Part shown: positions 1 to 7,165 of the stretch, piece after piece
Layout of the letters: each line of letters begins with the position of its first letter
Numbering within the stretch: position 1 is the first letter of the stretch
NCBI GenBank assembly: GCA_035384605.1
Contig: DAOOIV010000053.1
Coordinates: 2,953-36,497 of the forward strand
DNA from: Phycisphaerae bacterium
GTDB taxonomy: Bacteria > Planctomycetota > Phycisphaerae > UBA1845 > PWPN01
DNA: 33,545 bases
Reading direction: 5' to 3'
The notes under the pieces: generated by a model
What the model was told of the DNA's origin: nothing
Database searches by the model: none
The model's input: the letters and a program-made list of their open reading frames with translations, nothing else
Made by a program: the position numbers and the translations under genes

Positions 1-1095
1 GCCGTCGCAGAGGCGTTGCGGCGACAAATGCTGGACGGGCATCTGGCCGCCGGAGTCAAGCTGCCCGCCCTCCAAGACTTGGCTGAGCAGTTCAAAGTCA
101 GCACCCATACGGTCCGATGCGCAATTCGGATTCTTGAGCGCGAAGGATGCGCCTACCGGGTGCCGGCCGTCGGAGCCTTTGTCCGCCCCTACGGAACGGC
201 GCCTGTCTCGAAACAGACCGTCGTCGCCCTCGTCACCTACGACATCGGCGGGGCGTTCGAATTGGGGATCGCACGAGGTATCGAACGGGCTTGCCAGGAC
301 CGCGGATGGGAACTGCAGATCTATGATTCTCGTTCGGACCCCAAAGCTGAGGTGCGAAGCCTCGAACGCCTTGAGCGAAATACGGTTGCTCGCGGGGCGA
401 TCATTCTGCCGACGGGTAACGATGACAATATCGAGGCGCTCTTCAAACTCAAGCTGGGCGGCATGCCGATGGTTCTGCTGGACCGGTCCATCCCCGGCTT
501 GAAGGTCGATACGATCGAATCGGAACACGAGAAGGGGGCGTACCAGGCCACGCAGTATCTTCTCGATCGGGGACACGAGCGCGTCTACATGTTGACTGAG
601 CCTCCAAGCGTGTCGTCGATCGCCGCCCGCATCCGAGGTTATGAGCTTGCGCTCCGGAACCGCGGCATCAACCCCGGGCCGCAGTGGCGAGTGGAGGTGG
701 ACCCGGAGATGTCGGCTCGCGGTATCCAGGAGGATCATCGGTGGTTGGGTGGGTACCAGGCGGCATTGCGGGCTCTCAAGACGTTCAAGTCTCCGCTCGC
801 TTTCTTCACGCTCAACGACTACATCGGTTGGGGCCTTTACAAGGCTTGCAGGGAAATGGGACTGCGGGTGCCCCAGGACGTCTCGGTGATTTGCTTTGAC
901 GATTCCGACATCACCCGGGCAATGACGCCGCCCCTGACTGTCATAGCCCAACGAACCAATGAACTCGGCCTGAAAGCGGTCGAGTTGCTCGAACGACGAC
1001 TGTTGGCCGACAACAAGACCATGAAGCCTGAACAGGTCCGAGTGGACGTGGATCTGATTGAACGACAGTCCGTGGCGGATCTGCGCCAGGCCTGA
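1..1095 (+). CDS. GntR-type HTH / LacI-type sensor transcriptional regulator (5' end outside window)
   Basis: A sugar-responsive transcription factor of the AraR-like architecture. An N-terminal GntR winged helix (about the first 60 residues; LPALQDLAEQFKVSTHTVR is the recognition-helix region) is joined to a periplasmic-binding-protein-like sensor of the LacI family (VVALVTYDIGG... through ICFDDSDITRAMTPPLTVI). The reading frame is open to base 1 (AVAEALRRQMLDG), matching the usual start of GntR domains, so the TTG at 16 is probably not the true start and the gene is cut by the window edge. The stop (1093-1095) touches the next gene. Family knowledge: such proteins bind DNA as dimers and release on sugar binding. 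Its target is not visible; nearby polysaccharide genes are plausible targets (inference). Confidence 0.88.
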   Translation, partial: AVAEALRRQMLDGHLAAGVKLPALQDLAEQFKVSTHTVRCAIRILEREGCAYRVPAVGAFVRPYGTAPVSKQTVVALVTYDIGGAFELGIARGIERACQDRGWELQIYDSRSDPKAEVRSLERLERNTVARGAIILPTGNDDNIEALFKLKLGGMPMVLLDRSIPGLKVDTIESEHEKGAYQATQYLLDRGHERVYMLTEPPSVSSIAARIRGYELALRNRGINPGPQWRVEVDPEMSARGIQEDHRWLGGYQAALRALKTFKSPLAFFTLNDYIGWGLYKACREMGLRVPQDVSVICFDDSDITRAMTPPLTVIAQRTNELGLKAVELLERRLLADNKTMKPEQVRVDVDLIERQSVADLRQA

Positions 1096-1123
1096 TGGTC
1101 GAGACAATGCAGCTCAGGTATTC

Positions 1124-1128
1124 GGAGG
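1124..1128 (+). promoter_or_regulatory. Shine-Dalgarno deciding the start of the prepilin-like gene
   Basis: GGAGG lies 8 nt before the ATG at 1137. This favours that start over the upstream in-frame ATG at 1095, which has no comparable site. Confidence 0.6.
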
Positions 1129-1136
1129 TACAGCTC

Positions 1137-2024
1137 ATGTACGCACGTACCGATTGTCTCACGGGCACATGGCGGCGGTTCCGCATGTCGCGTCGCACCC
1201 CCGCATGCAAAGGATTCACCCTGATCGAAGTGCTGGTCGTGGTCGCGATCATCGCGCTGCTCATTTCCATTTTGCTGCCCTCTCTCAGGCAGGCCCGCGA
1301 CCTGGCCAAGAGGGTCATGTGCAACACGAATCTTCACGACCTGGGCATCTGCCTCAACACATATGCCCACGAGAACAACGCGTTCTTCCCCCCTACGCCG
1401 TACTTGGGCTCGACGCCGTCATCAAACCCCAACGAGCCATGGGGGCCTGGTGATGACAATCTCTTCATCCTCTGGTACCGCAAGTACGCCCGCAACATCG
1501 CAAGCTTCTCGTGCCCGGCCACGACCTATCGTGTCAGGACGCCGGAGAAGATCGTGAAGCAACCCGCGCTGAACGGCTTCACTGTGGAGATCACCACCAA
1601 CGGCATCGTCGGACAAAACGACTTCGAGCACCTCGCACAGAAGGTCTCAAGCAACGGGTTCGGCACCAGCTATGAGTACAACGGCTGGTATACCCGGGGT
1701 AGCAAGCTCCCGGTGATAAACTGGTACTTCGCCAGGCCACCAGACTGGACCCCTGACCATCCACTCTGGCAGGGCAACAAGCCGCTCACGTTGAACGTCC
1801 TGAAGCCCGCCCCCTCGCGCACATTTATCATGCATGATGCGGATGAGAGCGGCAACGTCATGGGGGCGCCCGGGACCCTGGGCACTGACAGCAACAACTA
1901 CCCTGAGTCTTGGGACAATCACGGTGACAAGGGCATGAACATTCTCTTCGTTGATGCCCATGCAGAGTTTTTCATTCGCAGCCGCGTCGGCAGTGTTTGG
2001 GAATGGAAGAAAATGGTTCAATGA
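1137..2024 (+). CDS. Prepilin-type N-terminal methylation domain protein (pseudopilin-like, H-X9-DG type)
   Basis: Type IV pilin / type II secretion pseudopilin-like protein, about 295 residues. After a basic leader comes the cleavage and methylation signature KGFTLIEVLVVVAIIALLIS with the conserved Glu at +5, then a hydrophobic helix. The C-terminal NHGDKGMNILFVDAHAEFF fits the prepilin-associated H-X9-DG motif that is abundant in planctomycetes and lentisphaerae. The start at 1137 is chosen for its GGAGG; the in-frame ATG at 1095 overlaps the regulator stop. Families like this commonly sit next to sugar regulators and glycan genes in these phyla, but their function there is unknown. A surface or secretion-associated role is inference. 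Confidence 0.85.
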   Translation: MYARTDCLTGTWRRFRMSRRTPACKGFTLIEVLVVVAIIALLISILLPSLRQARDLAKRVMCNTNLHDLGICLNTYAHENNAFFPPTPYLGSTPSSNPNEPWGPGDDNLFILWYRKYARNIASFSCPATTYRVRTPEKIVKQPALNGFTVEITTNGIVGQNDFEHLAQKVSSNGFGTSYEYNGWYTRGSKLPVINWYFARPPDWTPDHPLWQGNKPLTLNVLKPAPSRTFIMHDADESGNVMGAPGTLGTDSNNYPESWDNHGDKGMNILFVDAHAEFFIRSRVGSVWEWKKMVQ

Positions 2025-2136
2025 CGTTGTTGCGGTGTCTGGTCCCGGCTTCGGCGCGATCAGCACGTCCGTCTGCCGGCTGCGGTCGACATCACGAGTG
2101 ACGCGGCCATGGCATGGCCCCGCGGCTCAGGTATTC

Positions 2137-2142
2137 AGGAGG
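2137..2142 (+). promoter_or_regulatory. Strong Shine-Dalgarno of the CxxC membrane protein
   Basis: A full AGGAGG lies 8 nt before the ATG at 2151. It selects this start over the in-frame ATG at 2109. Confidence 0.65.
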
Positions 2143-2150
2143 AATGGGGG

Positions 2151-2507
2151 ATGACGAATGCTCCCGACACGTCGCCCGGCTGGTCACGAAGGGTGGTTAT
2201 GCTTGGTGCTATCGTGGTCGTCCTGCTGGGGGTCTGCTGGTGGACTTGGTCGGACAATGAGTCTTCCACCGTGCTGCGCCCGGCGGTCTGCTTGAGCTGT
2301 GGCCATGAGTGCGAGGTCGCCGTGGGAGACGCGCCGAGCCTGGAGAAGTGGCCGCGAGAGTGCCCCAATTGCAGCAAAGCGAGCCTTTATCTCGGTGTGA
2401 GATGCAATCATTGTCGCAAGCTGATTCCGATAAAGGGCGCCTCCGCAGGGCAGACCGGAGATTCGAACACGTGCCCTTGGTGCAAGTCCGAGCACAGAGA
2501 ACATTAG
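2151..2507 (+). CDS. Small membrane-anchored zinc-ribbon-like protein
   Basis: A 118-residue protein. One hydrophobic segment (about residues 14-33, VVMLGAIVVVLLGVCWW) is followed by a soluble tail with paired cysteines: C47/C50, C71/C74, C85/C88 and C108/C111. That is four CxxC knuckles, enough for two zinc ribbons. No catalytic motif is seen. It lies 126 nt after the prepilin-like gene, on the same strand, and shares a 12-nt stretch with that gene just before the Shine-Dalgarno, suggesting co-regulation or a common origin of the leader. The function is not recognised. A metal-binding accessory of the pseudopilin is inference. Confidence 0.75.
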   Translation: MTNAPDTSPGWSRRVVMLGAIVVVLLGVCWWTWSDNESSTVLRPAVCLSCGHECEVAVGDAPSLEKWPRECPNCSKASLYLGVRCNHCRKLIPIKGASAGQTGDSNTCPWCKSEHREH

Positions 2508-2822
2508 CGGATAGTGCTCGCCGCACGTCGAAATCCAGGTCAATCGGGGTAGCGGGTGAGGCACGCCGGCAAGAGCACCCATGGCAGGGGTTGGGCAGAC
2601 CCCACTGAACAGGCCGAGGCTGGTCGTGAGTCTCGGGGTACCGCGGTTTGGGAACACGCCGCATGCATTCGTGCTCCGTCCTCCGATCCGGAGCAACGCG
2701 GCGGTAAAACTAAACGGCGAGAGCACAGTCGGATGGTAACGTCTACCGCTCAGCTCCCGATGTTCGGCAGCGAGGGAAGCGATGGTTGACGTGAGCAAGA
2801 GCTCAATCTGAGAGCAGTGTGC
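2508..2822. other. Intergenic gap without recognised gene
   Basis: About 315 bp between the CxxC protein and the large exported protein. Short open frames here lack start signals and family features. I see a small GC-rich palindrome, CTCCG-ATC-CGGAG, near 2683, but no clear promoter or a hairpin with a T tract. Confidence 0.5.
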
Positions 2823-5800
2823 ATGAAGCCTTTCTCTCGAATCAGAATCGTTGCCGCTGTGGTCGTGGCAGCCGCGATGCTCTGCACGGTAAAAATGGCC
2901 ATTGGCGACGAACAGGGCACCGCGCAGTGGCGACTCGCATTTGAAGACTCGTTCGATCGGCCTCAACCCGGCGAGCAGTGGGACTTCGTCCTGGGCCAAG
3001 GCAAGATCGTCGACGGCCGGATGCACGTGGCCGCGAATAGCGATTGCGTCGTGGCCATGATAAACCGCGACTTCGCCGACGACGTGCGGCTGGAGTTCGA
3101 CGCCGAGACGGACCCGAAAATGCCGCCCTGCGACATCGCCTGCGGTCTGGGTGGCAGCAACTTCATCAATTACGGCTACCTCCTGCAATTCGGCGCCCGT
3201 GGCAACCAGGCCAATCAGTTGTACACGTCGATCGCCCGTTGCATGCCATACCAACTCGATGAAAAGCCGCCATTCGTCATCGAATATGGCAAGACCTACA
3301 AGTGCGTCGCCGAGAAAGAGGGTCGGCGGGTCAGCTACACAGTCAACGGAACGAAACTCCTGGAAGTCACGGACCCGGACGTGCTCGGCGGTCCAGGTTT
3401 TCGCCGCGTCTGCCTGGTGACGTGGAGCGGTATGTATGTCGACCACGTCAAGGTCTACGAACGAGTCTCGCCGGCACCCGACGGCCCCATCCTGATCCGC
3501 AAGCCGGAATCCCTCGATTTCGGTTTTCGCTGGGAGAACCGCACGCTTGCCTATTCGGGAGGCAAGTCGCTGCCCGAACAAGTCCGGTCCGGGATCGAAG
3601 CCTACAACGCGAGGCAGTACGCCCGAGCATTCGAGCTGCTGACTTCCGTGAAGCCGCCCACGCGCGAGAGCGTGGTCGCATCGGCTTATGTTCTCGGCGA
3701 CTTGGCGTTCTTCGAGAAAGAGGCGGATCAGCAGAAGGTATGGGAGCTTGCGCAGGAACTGGCGAAAACTCATCCGGACAATCCGGCGACCTCTGATTTC
3801 GCCCTGCTGGCCAAGTGGTTCAGCGGTGTGACCATTCCGAGTCGCAACAAACGAGATGCCGAGCGGATCTTCCAGATCGGCCCCGAGAACAACCCCTTCT
3901 ACTACAAGGCAATGCTGTACCGCGCACGGTACCACCTGGCTTGGGCCCGCGAGTCAGGCCTTCAGCGGCAGTCTCAGGAAGCACTGGAGCTTTTTCTCGC
4001 CCTCAAGAAGCTCTGGCCCGACCACCCGGGAATTGCCGACCTGACCGGTGAACAGACGGCCTGGGGGCCGGAGCTGATTCGGGCTGAGTCCGAGGGGCCG
4101 TTGTGGGCTCGACTCTTGCAGGAGGGACTGGCTCGCTCGCACGCCATTCTCAACTGGTGGTTTACTGAGCGGCAGGCGACCGACGGGCAACTGGGCGGCG
4201 GCTGGGGAGATGACGTTGAATTGCTGCGATCGTGGGGAATGCCCGCGTGCATCACCAGCGCTCAGCAGATACCCGTCGAGGGCATCCGGAAGCTCGCCGA
4301 CGGCGTCTGGGAACATGTGCTGCACGGAAACGGATACCCCGAAGACGGTGACGTGGAGCACGCGGCGGAGCCGGCCGCTGATTCGCAGCCCTTGATGATG
4401 CTCCTTCGCTACGGCAACCCCCAGTACGTCGAGCGGAACCTGAAAACGGCCAGGTTTCTCCGCGACGTCGCAATGGGAGTCAACCAGCGCGGCTTCCTGC
4501 AGTTCAAGTCGTGCTATTTCGGAACCGACGGCGTCAACCTGCATCCGAGCGCCGTCGGACAGAACATCTACCATTCGCGGCCCATGCGACACTTCGTCTG
4601 GCTGGCTTGGCACGGAATTCCGCAAGCCCGCGACGTGTTACTGGTCTGGGCGGACGGCCTCCGCGAGATCGCCATGGCCGAGATCGGCCCAAAACCTGCC
4701 GGCTACATGCCCTTCACCATGTTCTGGCCCTCGGGCAACATCTATCCGCCCGAGAACCGTTTTTGGCTGGATGAGAGGGTCCACGCCTATGGTATGTCGC
4801 CAGGCAAGCTCTGGAAGTACCATTTCCCCCTTTGCAGCGCCTACTACTTCAGCCGCGATCGCAAGTTCCTCGAACCGATCGACCGGATGATGGACCTGGC
4901 AAGCATGTCTTCGGGTCGCGCGGAGTATGACCAGAGCCTGCCTCGCGATCACCTTAAGAACCTGTTGGCCGATCTGTCCCGTGAGCCGTCGGTCGAGGTG
5001 ACCACGCTCTACCGCTGGTTGACGGGCTCATCAATCTACGACGAATTCGGCCTGTCCGAATCGATGCGTCTGCAAACGGACAGGAACATCGACCGTTTTG
5101 CCAAGGCCCTTGAGCCCGCGATATCAGACCTGCGGATCAACTGGGCGGCAAAGACAAGCGAGGTCCTTCAGACGGACCGTTTTGACATTCCCGGCGACTT
5201 CTTGATCTTCTCGGCGTACACGGGCGCCGTAACCTCGCTCATCGAAGACGGCCTGATTCCGACGATCGCCGTCACATGGGACACGCCTGATCTGAACTTC
5301 GCCGCACTGGTGTTACACGCTTCACCCGACCGCATGCGCGTGCTTATCCACAATTTCAACAACGACCCTATGCCGGTCGGCCTGAAACCCTGGCAACTCG
5401 TTCCCGGTGAGTATCTGCTGAACCGGGGTATCCAGCAGAGCGACGGCGCCCGACCAATCACCTGGGAACCCCCCGTCAGAATCATCCACAAATCCCGGGG
5501 GACGCCGATCCATCTGGACCTTCCTCCGGGCAGAACCTCAGTCATCGAGTTGAGATTACAGAAGGCGATCGCACGGCCGCCGCTTCTTCCCGATCTCGCT
5601 GTGGGCCGCAACGATGTGACGATCACCGGAAACGATGTACAAGTCACCGTACACAACATCGGGTCGGCGCAGGCCGGCGAGTTCAACCTGATCCTTGAAA
5701 CTGAAAGCGGCGACGGGTGGGCGGTCGTCTCCGAAGTCAAGATGGCCGGGATACCGGCCGTTACGAATCTGGAGCCGGCCATAGCGCGCGCCGTCTTCAG

Positions 5801-6842
5801 AAACGCCGCCCCGAAGCGCGGTGCCCGGTTCAGGGTGGCCGTGGACCCCGAGGATGGTATCGAGGAACTCTACGATCTGAACAACCAGATCATCCTGCCC
5901 GCCGAGGAAGTCTCCTCCACCGGGCAACAAGCGATGCCCATTGCCCCGACCACTCTGTATCTGACTGAGAACGAGGGCTTTGCCACGTGCGTGAATCGTC
6001 TTCATCCCGGCAATCGCTTCGGCTACCGGTTCCACGAGCACACGCCGCTTAAGTACGGCCCGATTCCGCAAGATCTGCAGGCCGCCGGTATCGATCCTGG
6101 TGAGGTGATCCGCCTTGAGCAGGACTTTGCCCGGCGACCCAAGGTGCTCAAATACGCGGTGCAGGTCGACGGGAAGGACTGGATCCCGCAACAGTGGACC
6201 TTCTACATGGCTCCCACCGGCGATGGCGTCGACCTGCTGATGGTTGTGGAAACCAAAGACCAGGGCCTGAACGAATACTACGGCATTCAGCAGTGTTTCC
6301 GCCTCAGCGGCAAGACCAACGAGCTCTGGCGCCGTCCGATCGCCGATGCCCCCGCTTTCAGTGAATACGACCTCTGGAACCTGGATGAAAAGGATAAGCC
6401 CGACAAGACCAGTCTGACGTACGTAGTGCGCCAGGGTGTTTGGGCGACTTTGCCCGCCTCGCCGGAAGCAGTCGGGGCCCGCACGCCGCTGGGCGTCCAT
6501 GTGGACCGCCTGCTGACCGGCGGCAAGCTGGAGGCCATGCCCCTGATCGGGCCCTACAAAGCCAGGGCACAGGCACCCATCGATTACGGACTGATCACGC
6601 GGATGAACCGCGAAGGCAACTGGGTCTGCGCCATCTACTGGGACCGGACCTCGCACGTGACGAACCATCATCCCGCCGACTGCCTGCACAGCATCGTGAA
6701 CATCGGCGGGATGCCTCCGCATGCCAAGCGGGCTATTCGTGGGAAGATCTACTGGTTCGAAGGAGGCCTGGCCGACCTGCTCGAACACTGGGGCCGCGAC
6801 TGGCCCGACCGCCTGCATCGGATTGAAGGTGACAGTGAATGA
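2823..6842 (+). CDS. Large exported multidomain protein (LamG/DUF1080-like, helical, CARDB), function unknown
   Basis: About 1339 residues. A signal peptide (roughly residues 1-28, hydrophobic VAAVVVAAAMLCTV) comes first. A concanavalin-like sandwich follows (about 35-215, EDSFDRPQPGEQWDFV... VDHVKVYERV), then an alpha-helical TPR-like stretch (about 245-400). A long middle part rich in Trp (WWFTERQATDGQLGGGWGDD) resembles alpha/alpha-toroid glycan enzymes. A CARDB-type Ig domain (about 920-1020, LPDLAVGRNDVTITG) and a C-terminal beta-rich part ending near RLHRIEGDSE complete it. The ATG at 2823 is preferred over the GTG at 2817 because it opens the signal peptide directly; no strong Shine-Dalgarno is visible. 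An exported polysaccharide-active or -binding protein is likely from the modules. No catalytic residues could be assigned. Confidence 0.75.
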   Translation: MKPFSRIRIVAAVVVAAAMLCTVKMAIGDEQGTAQWRLAFEDSFDRPQPGEQWDFVLGQGKIVDGRMHVAANSDCVVAMINRDFADDVRLEFDAETDPKMPPCDIACGLGGSNFINYGYLLQFGARGNQANQLYTSIARCMPYQLDEKPPFVIEYGKTYKCVAEKEGRRVSYTVNGTKLLEVTDPDVLGGPGFRRVCLVTWSGMYVDHVKVYERVSPAPDGPILIRKPESLDFGFRWENRTLAYSGGKSLPEQVRSGIEAYNARQYARAFELLTSVKPPTRESVVASAYVLGDLAFFEKEADQQKVWELAQELAKTHPDNPATSDFALLAKWFSGVTIPSRNKRDAERIFQIGPENNPFYYKAMLYRARYHLAWARESGLQRQSQEALELFLALKKLWPDHPGIADLTGEQTAWGPELIRAESEGPLWARLLQEGLARSHAILNWWFTERQATDGQLGGGWGDDVELLRSWGMPACITSAQQIPVEGIRKLADGVWEHVLHGNGYPEDGDVEHAAEPAADSQPLMMLLRYGNPQYVERNLKTARFLRDVAMGVNQRGFLQFKSCYFGTDGVNLHPSAVGQNIYHSRPMRHFVWLAWHGIPQARDVLLVWADGLREIAMAEIGPKPAGYMPFTMFWPSGNIYPPENRFWLDERVHAYGMSPGKLWKYHFPLCSAYYFSRDRKFLEPIDRMMDLASMSSGRAEYDQSLPRDHLKNLLADLSREPSVEVTTLYRWLTGSSIYDEFGLSESMRLQTDRNIDRFAKALEPAISDLRINWAAKTSEVLQTDRFDIPGDFLIFSAYTGAVTSLIEDGLIPTIAVTWDTPDLNFAALVLHASPDRMRVLIHNFNNDPMPVGLKPWQLVPGEYLLNRGIQQSDGARPITWEPPVRIIHKSRGTPIHLDLPPGRTSVIELRLQKAIARPPLLPDLAVGRNDVTITGNDVQVTVHNIGSAQAGEFNLILETESGDGWAVVSEVKMAGIPAVTNLEPAIARAVFRNAAPKRGARFRVAVDPEDGIEELYDLNNQIILPAEEVSSTGQQAMPIAPTTLYLTENEGFATCVNRLHPGNRFGYRFHEHTPLKYGPIPQDLQAAGIDPGEVIRLEQDFARRPKVLKYAVQVDGKDWIPQQWTFYMAPTGDGVDLLMVVETKDQGLNEYYGIQQCFRLSGKTNELWRRPIADAPAFSEYDLWNLDEKDKPDKTSLTYVVRQGVWATLPASPEAVGARTPLGVHVDRLLTGGKLEAMPLIGPYKARAQAPIDYGLITRMNREGNWVCAIYWDRTSHVTNHHPADCLHSIVNIGGMPPHAKRAIRGKIYWFEGGLADLLEHWGRDWPDRLHRIEGDSE

Positions 6843-6864
6843 GGCGATTGGTCCGACATCTAGA

Positions 6865-7048
6865 GCCTTGCGGTGCGATATCTGTGCGGTTTGCGCGCAT
6901 GTTTCTGGATCGCAGTACGCTTGGGTTGCGGCCCGCAAAAAGGCGGTCCGCCTTGGACCTTACGGCCGGAGATCTGTGCGGCTTGCGCGCACGGTGCCCG
7001 GTCACCGCATGCTTGGGCCTCGGCCCGCAGAAAGGCGCTCCGCCTCGG
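6865..7048 (+). repeat. Tandem pair of diverged 92-bp repeats, each with a hairpin
   Basis: Two direct copies with a period of exactly 92 bp. The best-matching 80 bp (6877-6956 versus 6969-7048) align without gaps at 62 of 80 identities by hand count. Each copy contains GCTTGGG, GGCCCGCA and a small inverted repeat: AAGGCGG-T-CCGCCTT (6940-6954) in the first and AGGCG-CTC-CGCCT (7033-7045) in the second. A degenerate third copy may follow (about 7070-7125) but is uncertain. The repeat fills most of the 323-bp gap between two exported-protein genes. Read on the minus strand, the first hairpin is followed by TTTTT, terminator-like, but there is no minus-strand gene to end. Confidence 0.7.
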
Positions 7049-7103
7049 CGTCCCTGGAATTGCCTGCTTCCGGGCGCGAGCTTGTGCGAATTCCCGTTTG
7101 CTC

Positions 7104-7134
7104 TTGGATTCCGCCGGCGGCCGGATGCTACAAT
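7104..7134 (+). promoter_or_regulatory. Possible sigma-70-like promoter
   Basis: TACAAT at 7129-7134 with TTGGAT at 7104-7109 (19-nt spacing, longer than ideal). It lies 31 nt before the next start codon, which has GAGGAG at 7152-7157. Position and -10 quality are the only support. Confidence 0.35.
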
Positions 7135-7165
7135 GCGTGAAGAGGGTTCGTGAGGAGAAGAAGCT

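Noticed and set aside
2184..3935. Long open frame of 583 codons on the minus strand
   Set aside because: Antisense to the CxxC gene and the large exported protein. It has no domain features, and such frames are expected opposite high-GC coding sequence.
5556..6938. Open frame of 460 codons on the minus strand
   Set aside because: Antisense shadow of the 3' part of the 1339-residue protein, with no recognisable motif or start signal.
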